Notes: generated by a model not told the origin, from the letters alone. A stretch of 64,000 nt of DNA from UBA4615 sp046046245 (GCA_046046245.1 JBJOKE010000069.1:1-64000); one strand, 5' to 3'. Shown: positions 33,736 to 42,726, numbered from the stretch's first letter. Made by a program: numbers and translations.

Positions 33736-35043
33736 TCACTTCCCGAAGAACAGCTGCGGCAGCCAGAGCGCCGTCTGCGGCACGTGGATCAGGATCGCGG
33801 TCATCGCGACCATCGACACGAGGAACGGCCAGGTCCCCTGGAACACCTCGTCGATCGATCCCTCCCGCCGGACCCCCTGGATCACGTAGAGCGTCATCCC
33901 CACCGGCGGGCTCAGCAGCGAGATCTCGCACATCAGCACCATGAAGACGCCGAAGTGGACCGGGTCGATACCGGCGGCGGTCACGAACGGGAAGACGATC
34001 GGCACCGTGCCGACCAGCATCGGCAGCGTCTCGAAGAAGATGCCGAGCAGCAGGTAGAACAACGCGAGTGCCCACAGCAGGACCGCGGGCGAAGCCTGGA
34101 TCGACTTCACCAGCTCCGACAGCGACTGCGTGACGCCGAGCAGCCCCAGCACGAAGTTCAGGTAGAACGCCGCGGCCAGGATGAGCAGGCTCATCGCGGT
34201 CAGCCGCGCGGTCGCGAGGAAGCTCTCGTGCAGCATCGCGACGGTGAGCTTGCGGTAGGCGGCGGCCACCGCCAGCGAGCAGACCACGCCGAGCGCCGCG
34301 CTCTCGGACACCGTCGCCCAGCCGGTGTAGATGCTGCCCATCACCACGACGAACACGAAGAGGGGCGCGAGCAGGTGGACCAGGCGCCCGAGCTTCTCCG
34401 ACATCGGCGCGTCGGCCTCCTTCACGCCGGCCAGCTTCGGCCGCGCGAGCGCGATCACCGCGATCGTCGCCATGAAGAGCACCGTCATGATCGCGCCCGG
34501 CAGCAGGCCGGCCGCGTAGAGGCGTCCGGCAGACGTGTTGGTCATCGCGCCGTAGACGAGGAAGGCGATGCCCGGCGGGATCAGGTTGCCCAGGCTCGCG
34601 CCGGCCGCGATCGAGCCGAGCACCAGGCGCTGGTCGTAGCCGCGGTGGCGGAAGGCCGGCAGCGCGATGGTCGAGATCGTGGCCGCGGTCGCGACCGACG
34701 AGCCCGAGACCGCCGAGAACAGCGCCGAGGCGCCGACGTTGGTGTGCAGCAGCCCGCCCGGCAGCGGGTTCAGCCAGTCGGCGAGCGACGCGTACATCCG
34801 GTCGGTCGCGCCGCCGCGCACCAGGATCTCGCCCAGCAGGATGTAGAGCGGGATCGACAGCAGCACGTAGTCCTCGGTCGCGCCCCACAGCTGGGTGCCG
34901 AACGCGAAGACCACCGGCGTGCCGAGGTACGCGACCGCGCCGAGCATCGCGACGCCGGCCATCACCGTCGCGACGTGCAGGCCCATGAACATCAGCACCA
35001 GCATCAGGCCGAAGCCGAGCGCGATCTCCAGCGGGCCGATCAT
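33736..35043 (-). CDS. TRAP transporter large permease, DctM family
   Basis: 435-residue membrane protein of about twelve helices, the sodium-coupled channel subunit of a TRAP transporter. Family signatures are LLSIPLYILLGEILVRGG near residue 58, SALFSAVSGSSVATAATI near 107 and GASLGNLIPPGIAFLVYG near 150; EISLLSPPVGMTLYVIQG near 380 is the second inverted repeat. The ATG at 35043 overlaps the DctQ-like stop by ATGA. Together with the small permease and the binding protein it would import an organic anion; the Xsc/aminotransferase context suggests a sulfonate such as taurine (compare TauKLM). The ligand is not proven by sequence. Confidence 0.93.
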   Translation of the reverse strand: MIGPLEIALGFGLMLVLMFMGLHVATVMAGVAMLGAVAYLGTPVVFAFGTQLWGATEDYVLLSIPLYILLGEILVRGGATDRMYASLADWLNPLPGGLLHTNVGASALFSAVSGSSVATAATISTIALPAFRHRGYDQRLVLGSIAAGASLGNLIPPGIAFLVYGAMTNTSAGRLYAAGLLPGAIMTVLFMATIAVIALARPKLAGVKEADAPMSEKLGRLVHLLAPLFVFVVVMGSIYTGWATVSESAALGVVCSLAVAAAYRKLTVAMLHESFLATARLTAMSLLILAAAFYLNFVLGLLGVTQSLSELVKSIQASPAVLLWALALFYLLLGIFFETLPMLVGTVPIVFPFVTAAGIDPVHFGVFMVLMCEISLLSPPVGMTLYVIQGVRREGSIDEVFQGTWPFLVSMVAMTAILIHVPQTALWLPQLFFGK

Positions 35044-35645
35044 CGCGCGGCCTCCGCACGCACGTCGCCGCCGAGCCGGATGCCGCCGGTCTCGGCCTCG
35101 ATCTCCTCGTCGAGCGTGGGCGGCCCGTAGGCGCGGTTGAGCCGCTCGCGGTCGCGCCCGAGCAGCCAGCAGGCGTGCATCGACATCGCCGAGGCCGCGA
35201 TCGCGAACAGCAGCCAGCCGCAGAACCACAGCGACTGCGGCAGCCACAGCGGCGTCTGCAGCGGCGAGGTCGAGTGGCTGTCGAACTCGATGCTCTCGGC
35301 GAGCACCGCCCACGCCCGCCAGGCGGCGAACACCGCGACCGCGGCGAGCGACACCATCGCGAGCGTGTTGAGCGTCGCCTGCAGCCAGGCGGGCAGCCGC
35401 GACAGCAGGAAGTCCACGCGGGTGTGGCCGCGCATCAGCAGCGCGTACGGGAAGCCCAGCGCGCTGATGACCGCGAGCGTGTAGGCGCCGACCTCGTCGA
35501 CGCCCTGCAGGCTGAAGCCGAACAGCTTGCGCACGACCATCTCGACGCAGGTGGCGACCGAGAGCGCGATCAGCCACCAGCCGCTGGCCAGCGTGAACAG
35601 GCGCACCAGCGCCGAGAAGCCGCGCCAGACCGGCGACTCATCCAT
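35040..35645 (-). CDS. TRAP transporter small permease, DctQ family
   Basis: 201-residue membrane protein with four predicted helices. The DctQ pattern is visible as MVVRKLFGFSLQGVDEVGAY near residue 32 and ALLMRGHTRVDFLLSRLP near residue 65. It has a longer than usual insertion between helices three and four (residues 110-130, SIEFDSHSTSPLQTPLWLPQ) and a charged C-terminal tail. It overlaps the DctM-like gene by four bases and follows the binding-protein gene by 37 bases. It bridges the periplasmic binding protein and the large permease. Confidence 0.9.
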   Translation of the reverse strand: MDESPVWRGFSALVRLFTLASGWWLIALSVATCVEMVVRKLFGFSLQGVDEVGAYTLAVISALGFPYALLMRGHTRVDFLLSRLPAWLQATLNTLAMVSLAAVAVFAAWRAWAVLAESIEFDSHSTSPLQTPLWLPQSLWFCGWLLFAIAASAMSMHACWLLGRDRERLNRAYGPPTLDEEIEAETGGIRLGGDVRAEAAR

Positions 35646-35682
35646 GGTTAGACCCTCCCCGGCCGCGCGGCGCCCGCGACGC

Positions 35683-36738
35683 TCAATCGATCTTCAGCCC
35701 GCGCGCCTTGCCCACGGTGGCATTCCAGGTCTCGGTGCACTTCGGATCGATCTTGTTGCACGAGGTCTTCCAGATCGGCAGCACGACCTTGGTCACCGCG
35801 TCCTTGACCTTCTTCTCGTCGGCGGGCGAGACCGGCACCAGGGTCATCGAGAACTTCGTGCCCTCCTTGCACGGCTCCTTGCCGACGTTGCAGTTCATCG
35901 CGTCGCCGTTGGCCCGATAGGCCAGCGACCACATCTCGTCCTCCATCTTCTTGAACTGCGACATCAGGCTCTTCTGCGCCTCGGGCGAGAACCGGTTCCA
36001 GTAGTCGAGGTTCATGAAGTGGCCCTGCACCGAGCCCGAGACCGACAGCGGCAGGAAGTGCGTCGTCACCTCCGGCCACTTGCCGGAGTTGCCCGAGGTG
36101 GGCGAGGTGACGCCGCAGTCGGCCACGCCGCGCTGCAGCGACGGGTAGACCTCGGAGAACTGCATCGTCACCGGCGTCGCGCCGAAGCTCTGGATCAGCG
36201 CGGCCATCGACGGCGTGAAGCTGCGCACCTTCAGGCCCTTCAGGTCGTCGACCGACTTGATCGGCTTGTTGCAGTAGAAGACCTGCGGACCGAACGGCCA
36301 CAGCGTCATCACCTTCGCGTTGAACTTCTTCTGCAGCCGCTCGTCGAAGACCTGCCGATAGGCGTCGACCGCCTTCCTCAGGTCCTCCATGTTGGTCGAC
36401 ACGCCGATCAGGTCGATGCCCTCGAAGAACGGGTCGTCGCGCGAGGCCATGCCGATCTGCACGCTCATCGCGTCGAAGGTGCCCGAGCGCAGCAGCCGGA
36501 ACGCGTCGGCGGCCTGCACGCCCAGCACGTCCATCGGGTTGTAGTTCACCGCGAGGTTCGTGCCCATCAGCTTCGGCAGCGCGGTTAAGAACGGACGCTC
36601 GACCCCGTCGACGTGATTCCTGTTCGACGAGAAGTTGCCGGCGACGCGCATCGACGTCGGGTCGGCGGCCTGCGCGGCGGGGGCCGCGAGGGCGAGCAGC
36701 GAGCACAGCGTGAGGGTGGAGAGCAGGCGACGTGTCAT
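35683..36738 (-). CDS. TRAP transporter substrate-binding protein, DctP family
   Basis: 351-residue periplasmic protein with a Sec signal peptide (residues 1-25, cleavage at AAQAA). DctP features are the helix GTFDAMSVQIG, DDLKGLKVRSFTPSM near residue 190 with the conserved arginine that salt-bridges an acidic ligand group, and MQFSEVYPSLQRGVADCG near 215. Six cysteines occur in the mature protein (FYC, ADC, MNC, EPC, TSC, PKC), many for this family, and may form disulfides. The ATG at 36738 is chosen because it begins the signal peptide; an upstream ATG at 36846 adds a basic Pro-rich stretch. It is the first gene of the TRAP operon. The ligand is inferred to be a sulfonate from context only. 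Confidence 0.9.
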   Translation of the reverse strand: MTRRLLSTLTLCSLLALAAPAAQAADPTSMRVAGNFSSNRNHVDGVERPFLTALPKLMGTNLAVNYNPMDVLGVQAADAFRLLRSGTFDAMSVQIGMASRDDPFFEGIDLIGVSTNMEDLRKAVDAYRQVFDERLQKKFNAKVMTLWPFGPQVFYCNKPIKSVDDLKGLKVRSFTPSMAALIQSFGATPVTMQFSEVYPSLQRGVADCGVTSPTSGNSGKWPEVTTHFLPLSVSGSVQGHFMNLDYWNRFSPEAQKSLMSQFKKMEDEMWSLAYRANGDAMNCNVGKEPCKEGTKFSMTLVPVSPADEKKVKDAVTKVVLPIWKTSCNKIDPKCTETWNATVGKARGLKID

Positions 36739-36998
36739 CTCGGGGGGTCCTGGTGGGATCGTCGGGGTCGGTGGGGGAGTGGCGCACGACGGACGTGCAC
36801 GCCGGCGCCAGCCACCCCTCGCCGGTGCGCGGAACCGCGGCATCATGGTGCACGCTGCGTGCAGGGACGGCGATGGCCCCTTCCTTGCAAGAGCCGTGCT
36901 GACGCACGCCCTCGGTCCGGTGATACTCGGCCGCCGGCGCGGTCGGGCGAGCCCGTGGGGCTCGCAACCGACGCCGGGACGCGTGTCGTGGAGCGCCG

Positions 36999-37760
36999 AT
37001 GAGACTGCTGGTCGCCAACTCGAACACCTCCGACTTCGTGACCGGCCGGGTCGCCGAGGGCGCGCGGTCCGCCGCGCGGCCGGGCACCGAGATCGTCGCG
37101 GTGACCGGCCGCTTCGGCGCGCGCGTGATCGCGACGCGCACCGAGCTCGCGGTCGCCGAGCACGCGACCGTCGAGCTGCTCGCCGAGCATGCGCCCGGCT
37201 GCGACGCGGCGATCATCGCCGTGTCCTACGACTGCGGACTGTGGGCCGCGCGCGAGATGCTCGACGTGCCGGTGGTCGGCATCACCGAGGCCGCGCTGCT
37301 GACCGCGAGCCTGCTCGGCACGCGGATCGGGATGGTGGTCTTCGGCGATCGGGTGCTGCCGATCTACCGGGAGGTCGTCGAGCGGCACGGGTTCGGCGGC
37401 CGTGTCGGCGCCTGGCGCGGGATCGTCTCCGACGCGCCCTACTCGCCCGGCGACACGAGCGCCTCCGACGCGCTCGCCGTGCAGGCCGCGTGCGAGCTCG
37501 CCGAACGGGACGGCTGCGAGGCGATCGTGCTCACCGGGGCGGTGATGGCCGGAGTCGCCGCGCGCTTGCAGCCCGCGGTGCCGGTGCCGATCGTCGACGG
37601 CGTGACCTGCGCGGTCCGCGTCGCGCAGATGCTGGTCGACGCGCGCCCCTCGAAGCCGCGGATCGGCAGCCTCGCACCGCTGCCCGAGCGCGCGCAGCAC
37701 GGCGTGGGAGCGGCGCTGGCCGCCCGCTTCGGCGGTCCGGACCGTCCGGGTGGCGCCTGA
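36999..37760 (+). CDS. Asp/Glu/hydantoin racemase-fold protein lacking the usual catalytic cysteines
   Basis: 253-residue member of the Asp/Glu/hydantoin racemase superfamily, starting with LLVANSNTSDF like other hydantoin racemases (VxNPNTS). In active racemases the two catalytic cysteines lie in IACFGDPGL and VLGCAGMAG. Here the matching segments read IAVSYDCGL (residues 74-82) and VLTGAVMAG (near 180), so both standard cysteines are replaced, and a single new cysteine sits four residues later in the first motif. It is therefore unlikely to racemise by the two-cysteine mechanism. It is divergent from the TRAP operon (260-base gap that should hold both promoters, with nothing specific seen) and 72 bases from the convergent carotenoid oxygenase gene. 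Confidence 0.8.
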   Translation: MRLLVANSNTSDFVTGRVAEGARSAARPGTEIVAVTGRFGARVIATRTELAVAEHATVELLAEHAPGCDAAIIAVSYDCGLWAAREMLDVPVVGITEAALLTASLLGTRIGMVVFGDRVLPIYREVVERHGFGGRVGAWRGIVSDAPYSPGDTSASDALAVQAACELAERDGCEAIVLTGAVMAGVAARLQPAVPVPIVDGVTCAVRVAQMLVDARPSKPRIGSLAPLPERAQHGVGAALAARFGGPDRPGGA

Positions 37761-37832
37761 ACGGCTTCGCGCCGCCGCGCCGCCGAGGCGGCCGGGCCCG
37801 CGTCCGCCCGGGCTCCCGGCGCCGCCTGCGGC

Positions 37833-39314
37833 CTACGCCGCAGCGCCCGTCCGCGTGCGGAACACCCCGTGGAAGGCGAACGGCGCGACCTCGGGCAGCC
37901 GCAGCCAGGCGAGCGGCCGCATCGCGGCGGCGTCCAGCACGGCGATCACGCTGCCGGGGTCGTCATCGGCGAGGGTGGGCACGCACAGCACGCCGTCGTC
38001 CTCGGCCGTCGCCCCGGGCCTCGGCACGAAGACCGGCTCGAGCTGGACCGCGTCCCCGCGCTGCCAGGTCCGTCGCTCGCCGGTCGCGAGGTCGACCTTG
38101 ACCGTCAGGTCGAAGAACGCCTCGGGCGCGGCCGGGCCGCGGTCCGCACCCCAGGCGAAGCGCGCCTCGAGCCCGGCGCCGCGCGGACGGCTCGACTGCG
38201 GGAATTCCATCGATGCGCCCAGGTCCTCGACCTCGGCGCGCGTCGCCCCGGGTTCGAGCCGGTAGCGCCGCAGCCGCCCGATCGGTCCGATCGGGGCTCC
38301 GGCACGCAGCGCGTCGAGACGCAGCCGATCGAGGATCGCCGGGTCGTCGAGCACGCAGAGGTCGACGAGCGTCGCGTCGCCGTCCTCGAAGGCCTGCAGC
38401 GCGTGGAACGCGAACAGCGGCGGCGCGTCCCAGCTGCGCACGCGGCCGTCGGCGAGGTCCACCGCGTGCAATCGCGAGCCGAGCCCCGGTCGCCAGGCGA
38501 GGTTGCCGCGATAGGCCCGGCGGGTCAGCGCGAAGCCCAGCGGCCGGATCCGCAGCGCGTTCTCCCACAGCACCAGCCGGCGGCCCGACAGCGCGAGGTC
38601 GTGCAGCAGGCCCGGCGGATCGGCCGGGATCCGCGCGAGCACGCGACGCCGGTGCGAGCCGGGCTCGATGCCGTAGGCCACGTAGAAGCAGTGCCGTCCC
38701 ACCTCGATGCCCACGCCCCAGCTGCGCCCGTCGGATGTGCGCGCGCCGTGCGCGGCCGAGAACGGCAGCCGCTCGCCGTCGTCCCAGTCGAAGGCGCCGA
38801 GCGTCTCGAGCGTGTCCGGATCGATGCGCTGGGCGCGCGAGGTCTCGGTCCGCGCGACCCAGTCGTCGCCCAGCCGCTCGACGATCACCGCGCCGTTGTC
38901 GGTCAGCTTGGGCTCGCCGAGCCGGCGCAGCCGCTCGAGCCAGCCCATCGCGTCCGGCGTCTCGAACTCGCCGTAGTCGGGCGCACCGCGCGCCTGCGCG
39001 GCACGCCATGCATCGCCGCGCAGGAAGCGGCTGCGCCAGGCGGCCGCGCCCTCGCGCAGCTCGATCCGCTGCAGCAGCGCGAGCCCGTCGAACCAGTGGC
39101 GGTAGGCGCCGCGCGGCAGCTCGAAGCGGCCGGGACCGCTCAGGTGCAGGCTGCCGTCGAGCCAGTCGGGCAGCCGACCGTCGACGCGCAGCGCGATCGG
39201 GCCGGCGTCGGCGCCGCAGGACGCGAAGCCGCGCAGCCGGCCGGCCGGCGGGGCCGCGGATCGGCCGCCCGCCGCGCGCGTCGCCGTTCCGATCGGGGTG
39301 CCGCCGTGGTCCAT
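37833..39314 (-). CDS. Carotenoid oxygenase family protein (RPE65/CCD/lignostilbene dioxygenase type)
   Basis: 493-residue beta-propeller dioxygenase. The four iron-ligand histidines expected for the family can be placed in SAAHGAR (near residue 187), LLHDLAL (near 232), FAFHALQAF (near 307) and the C-terminal FAFHGVF (near 484). Other landmarks are LSGPGRFELPRG near residue 50, the FDGLALLQRI hydrophobic strand, and an acidic EDGD after the third histidine. Members cleave double bonds of apocarotenoids or lignin-derived stilbenes with O2. No carotenoid synthesis gene is near, so a stilbene or retinoid-like substrate from outside is possible. It is divergent from leuS; the ATG at 39314 gives a normal family length. 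Confidence 0.85.
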   Translation of the reverse strand: MDHGGTPIGTATRAAGGRSAAPPAGRLRGFASCGADAGPIALRVDGRLPDWLDGSLHLSGPGRFELPRGAYRHWFDGLALLQRIELREGAAAWRSRFLRGDAWRAAQARGAPDYGEFETPDAMGWLERLRRLGEPKLTDNGAVIVERLGDDWVARTETSRAQRIDPDTLETLGAFDWDDGERLPFSAAHGARTSDGRSWGVGIEVGRHCFYVAYGIEPGSHRRRVLARIPADPPGLLHDLALSGRRLVLWENALRIRPLGFALTRRAYRGNLAWRPGLGSRLHAVDLADGRVRSWDAPPLFAFHALQAFEDGDATLVDLCVLDDPAILDRLRLDALRAGAPIGPIGRLRRYRLEPGATRAEVEDLGASMEFPQSSRPRGAGLEARFAWGADRGPAAPEAFFDLTVKVDLATGERRTWQRGDAVQLEPVFVPRPGATAEDDGVLCVPTLADDDPGSVIAVLDAAAMRPLAWLRLPEVAPFAFHGVFRTRTGAAA

Positions 39315-39415
39315 CGCGTCTCTTGCGCCCCGCGTCCCGCACCGGGTCCGCGCCCACCGCGGGCGCGCTTCGGCGGGCATCGTACCCCCACGGCCGGCGC
39401 GGCGCCCCGGCACGG

Positions 39416-39421
39416 TAAAAT
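39416..39421 (+). promoter_or_regulatory. Possible -10 element of leuS
   Basis: TAAAAT stands 49 bases before the leuS ATG in GC-rich surroundings, in the 156-base divergent gap with the carotenoid oxygenase gene. No good -35 was found at the expected distance, so the call is tentative. No T-box-like leader is visible. Confidence 0.35.
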
Positions 39422-39470
39422 CCCGCGTTTCGGATGCGGCCCCGCCTCCGTCCCCAGAGCTCCTCACGAC

Positions 39471-42173
39471 ATGCAAGAACGATACGACGCCCGCACCGTG
39501 GAATCCGACGCCCAGCGGCACTGGACGGCGGAGGACGCCTACCGCGCCCGCGAGCACGACCCGCGTTTCCCGAAGGGCAAGTACTACGCCTGCTCGATGC
39601 TGCCCTACCCCTCGGGCAAGCTGCACATGGGCCACGTGCGGAACTACACGATCAACGATGTCCAGTACCGCCACCTGCGGATGAACGGCTGGAACGTGCT
39701 GATGCCGATGGGCTGGGACGCGTTCGGCCTGCCCGCCGAGAACGCCGCGATGAAGAACGGCGTGGCGCCGGCGAAGTGGACGTACGACAACATCGCCTAC
39801 ATGAAGAAGCAGATGCAGGCGATGGGACTCGCGATCGACTGGTCGCGCGAGATCGCCGCCTGCGATCCCGGCTACTACACCTGGAACCAGTGGCTGTTCC
39901 TGCGGATGCTCGAGCGCGGGATCGCCTACCGCAAGACGCAGGTGGTGAACTGGGATCCGGTCGACCAGACCGTGCTCGCCAACGAGCAGGTGATCGACGG
40001 CCGCGGCTGGCGGACCGGCGCGGTCGTCGAGAAGCGCGAGATCCCGGGCTACTACCTGAAGATCACCGACTACGCGGCCGAGCTGCTCGACCAGGTCGAG
40101 CACCACCTCGAGGGCTGGCCCGAGCGCGTGCGGATCATGCAGGCGAACTGGATCGGCCGCTCGATCGGCGTACGCTTCGCGTTCCCGCACGAGGTCCGCG
40201 GCGCGGACGGCGCCCTGGTCGGCGACGGCAGGCTCTTCGTCTTCACGACCCGTGCCGACACGATCATGGGCGTGACCTTCGTCGCGGTCGCGCCCGAGCA
40301 CCCGCTCGCCGCGGTCGCCGCCGCCCGCGACCCCAAGGTGGCCGAGTTCGTCGCCGAGGCCAAGCGCGGCTCGGTGATGGAGGCCGACCTCGCGACGATG
40401 GAGAAGAAGGGCGTGCCCACCGGCCTCGTCGTCAGGCACCCGCTGACGGGCGCGCAGGTCGAGGTCTGGGTCGGCAACTACGTGCTGATGAGCTACGGCG
40501 ACGGCGCGGTGATGGGCGTGCCGGCGCACGACGAACGGGATTTCGCGTTCGCCCGCAAGTACGGGCTGCCGATCCGGCAGGTGATCGCCCGCAACGGCGG
40601 CGCGCGCGACGGCGAGGAGGCCTTCACCGACCAGCGCTGGCAGGCCTGGTACGAGGACAAGTCGAACGTCGTCTGCACGCAGAGCGGCCCGTACGACGGC
40701 CTGGCGTACGAGGCTGCGGTGGATGCGGTCGCCGCCGACCTCGCCGCGAAGGGCCTGGGCGACAAGAAGGTCCAGTACCGGCTGCGCGACTGGGGCATCT
40801 CGCGCCAGCGCTACTGGGGCACGCCGATCCCGATCATCCACTGCGCCGACTGCGGCCCGGTGCCGGTGCCCGACGACCAGTTGCCGGTGGTGCTGCCCGA
40901 GGACCTGGTGCCCGACGGCAGCGGCAACCCGCTGGCGAAGGACGAGCGCTTCCTGAAGTGCGCGTGCCCGAAGTGCGGCAAGCCCGCGCGGCGCGAGACC
41001 GACACGATGGACACCTTCGTCGACTCGGCCTGGTACTACATGCGCTACTGCTCGCCGGACAACGCGTCGGCGATGGTCGACGCGCGGACCGACTACTGGA
41101 TGCCGATGGACCAGTACATCGGCGGCATCGAGCACGCGGTGCTGCACCTGCTGTACGCGCGCTTCTGGACCAAGGTGATGCGCGACGTGACCGGCCACGT
41201 GCCGCAGCAGCCCGAGCGCGGCCTGGTGACCTTCGACGAGCCGTTCACCCGCCTGCTCTGCCAGGGCATGGTGCTGAACCACATCTACTCGCGCAAGAAC
41301 GCGAAGGGCGGCATCGAATACTTCTGGCCCGACGAGGTCACCGACGTCCACGGCCCGGACGGCCGCGTCACGCATGCCGTGCTCAAGTCCGACGGCTCGC
41401 GCGTCGAGTACGAGGGCGTGGGCACGATGTCGAAGTCGAAGAACAACGGCGTCGACCCGCAGGCCCTCATCGACAAGCACGGCGCCGACACCGCCCGGCT
41501 CTTCGTGATGTTCGCGAGCCCGCCCGAGCAGACGCTCGAGTGGTCGGACTCGGGCGTCGAGGGTGCGAGCCGCTTCCTGCGCCGCGTCTGGGCCTTCGGC
41601 CACGCGTCGCGCGAGGCGATCGCGCGGGCCGCCGGTGCGTCGGTCGCCGGGCACGCCGGGTCGATGTCGGCGGCGGCGAAGGCGCTGCGCCGCGAGATCC
41701 ACGCGGTGCTGAAGCAGGCGAGCTACGACTACGAGCGCAAGCAGTACAACACCGTGGTGTCGGCCACGATGAAGATGCTGAACGCGCTCGAGGGCGCGAA
41801 GCTCGAGGCGACGGCGGCCGACGCGGTCGCGCTGCGCGAGACCCTGTCGATCCTGCTGCGCGTCCTCTACCCCGTGGTGCCGCACATCGGCCACGGGCTC
41901 TGGACCGCGCTCGGCTATGCCGACGCACACGGCGACCTGCTCGATGCGCCCTGGCCGGAAGTCGACGAGGCCGCGCTGGTGCAGGACGAGCTGGAGCTGG
42001 TGCTGCAGGTCAACGGCAAGGTCCGCGGGTCGCTGCGCGTGCCCGCGAGCGCCGACCGCGCCGCGATCGAGGCGGCCGCGGTCGCGGCCGAGCCGGTGCG
42101 GCGGCTCGCCGAGGGCCGGGCCCCGAAGAAGGTCGTCGTGGTGCCCGGCCGCCTCGTCAACGTGGTGGTCTGA
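39471..42173 (+). CDS. leuS: Leucyl-tRNA synthetase
   Basis: 900-residue class I synthetase that charges tRNA-Leu. The HIGH motif appears as KLHMGHVRN near residue 50 and KMSKS as GTMSKSKNNG near residue 650. The CP1 editing domain spans about residues 220-430 with TTRADTIMG and YGDGAVMGVPAHDERD. A zinc-like set CxxC (HCADCG and CACPKCGK) occurs near residue 460-505. The C-terminal LVLQVNGKVRGSLRVP is typical of bacterial LeuRS. It is followed one base after its stop by lptE, then holA and proA, a standard betaproteobacterial cluster. Confidence 0.98.
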   Translation: MQERYDARTVESDAQRHWTAEDAYRAREHDPRFPKGKYYACSMLPYPSGKLHMGHVRNYTINDVQYRHLRMNGWNVLMPMGWDAFGLPAENAAMKNGVAPAKWTYDNIAYMKKQMQAMGLAIDWSREIAACDPGYYTWNQWLFLRMLERGIAYRKTQVVNWDPVDQTVLANEQVIDGRGWRTGAVVEKREIPGYYLKITDYAAELLDQVEHHLEGWPERVRIMQANWIGRSIGVRFAFPHEVRGADGALVGDGRLFVFTTRADTIMGVTFVAVAPEHPLAAVAAARDPKVAEFVAEAKRGSVMEADLATMEKKGVPTGLVVRHPLTGAQVEVWVGNYVLMSYGDGAVMGVPAHDERDFAFARKYGLPIRQVIARNGGARDGEEAFTDQRWQAWYEDKSNVVCTQSGPYDGLAYEAAVDAVAADLAAKGLGDKKVQYRLRDWGISRQRYWGTPIPIIHCADCGPVPVPDDQLPVVLPEDLVPDGSGNPLAKDERFLKCACPKCGKPARRETDTMDTFVDSAWYYMRYCSPDNASAMVDARTDYWMPMDQYIGGIEHAVLHLLYARFWTKVMRDVTGHVPQQPERGLVTFDEPFTRLLCQGMVLNHIYSRKNAKGGIEYFWPDEVTDVHGPDGRVTHAVLKSDGSRVEYEGVGTMSKSKNNGVDPQALIDKHGADTARLFVMFASPPEQTLEWSDSGVEGASRFLRRVWAFGHASREAIARAAGASVAGHAGSMSAAAKALRREIHAVLKQASYDYERKQYNTVVSATMKMLNALEGAKLEATAADAVALRETLSILLRVLYPVVPHIGHGLWTALGYADAHGDLLDAPWPEVDEAALVQDELELVLQVNGKVRGSLRVPASADRAAIEAAAVAAEPVRRLAEGRAPKKVVVVPGRLVNVVV

Positions 42174-42174
42174 G

Positions 42175-42726
42175 GTGGCGTCCGCGCGCCCCGCCGCCCC
42201 CGACCGTCGGCCGCGAACCGGCCGACGGCGCGCGCTGGGCGCGGCCGGCGCGCTCGCCTCGTTCGCCGCGGCCGGCTGCGGCTTCAAGCTGCGCGGCCAG
42301 ACCGAGCTGCCCTTCCGGACCTTCTGGTCGGCGCTGCCGCCGAGCTCGCAGCTGGGCGGCGAGCTGCGGCGCGCGCTGCGCACCAACGGCGCGACGATCG
42401 TCGAGCGCCGCGACGACGCGCAGGTGCGCTTCGAGCTGCTCCTCGAACTGCCGGAGCGCGAGATCTCGGCGCTGTCCACCAGCGGCCGTCCGCGCGAGTA
42501 CACGCTGCGCTACCGGGTCCGCTGGCAGGCCAGGGACGGCGCCGACCGCGAGCTGATCGCGTCCACCGAGATGCTGCTGCGCCGCGCGATCACCGTGCTC
42601 GACGTCCAGGGCATCGTCAACGAGGAGGAGGTGCAGCTCCTCTACCGCGACATGCGGATCGACGCGATCCAGCAGATCATCCGGCGGCTGTCGGCGCTGC
42701 CGCCGCAGCCGCCGCTCGCGTCGTGA
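42175..42726 (+). CDS. lptE: LPS-assembly lipoprotein LptE
   Basis: 183-residue outer-membrane lipoprotein that plugs the LptD barrel for lipopolysaccharide export. A basic N-terminus and hydrophobic run end in FAAAGCGFKLRG with lipidated Cys35; GCGF.LRG is the usual LptE start after cleavage. The strand pattern continues with YTLRYRVRWQ and an LLYRDMRIDAIQQIIRRL helix at the C-terminus, typical of the family. The start is a GTG two bases after the leuS stop. The stop overlaps the GTG of holA, so the two are coupled. Confidence 0.92.
   Translation: MASARPAAPDRRPRTGRRRALGAAGALASFAAAGCGFKLRGQTELPFRTFWSALPPSSQLGGELRRALRTNGATIVERRDDAQVRFELLLELPEREISALSTSGRPREYTLRYRVRWQARDGADRELIASTEMLLRRAITVLDVQGIVNEEEVQLLYRDMRIDAIQQIIRRLSALPPQPPLAS

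Noticed and set aside
37833..42503. Very long open frame antisense to leuS, continuing from the carotenoid oxygenase gene
   Set aside because: It is a frame kept open by high GC content. Only the part from 39314 down shows a protein family, and the rest is low-complexity Arg/His/Val sequence opposite leuS.
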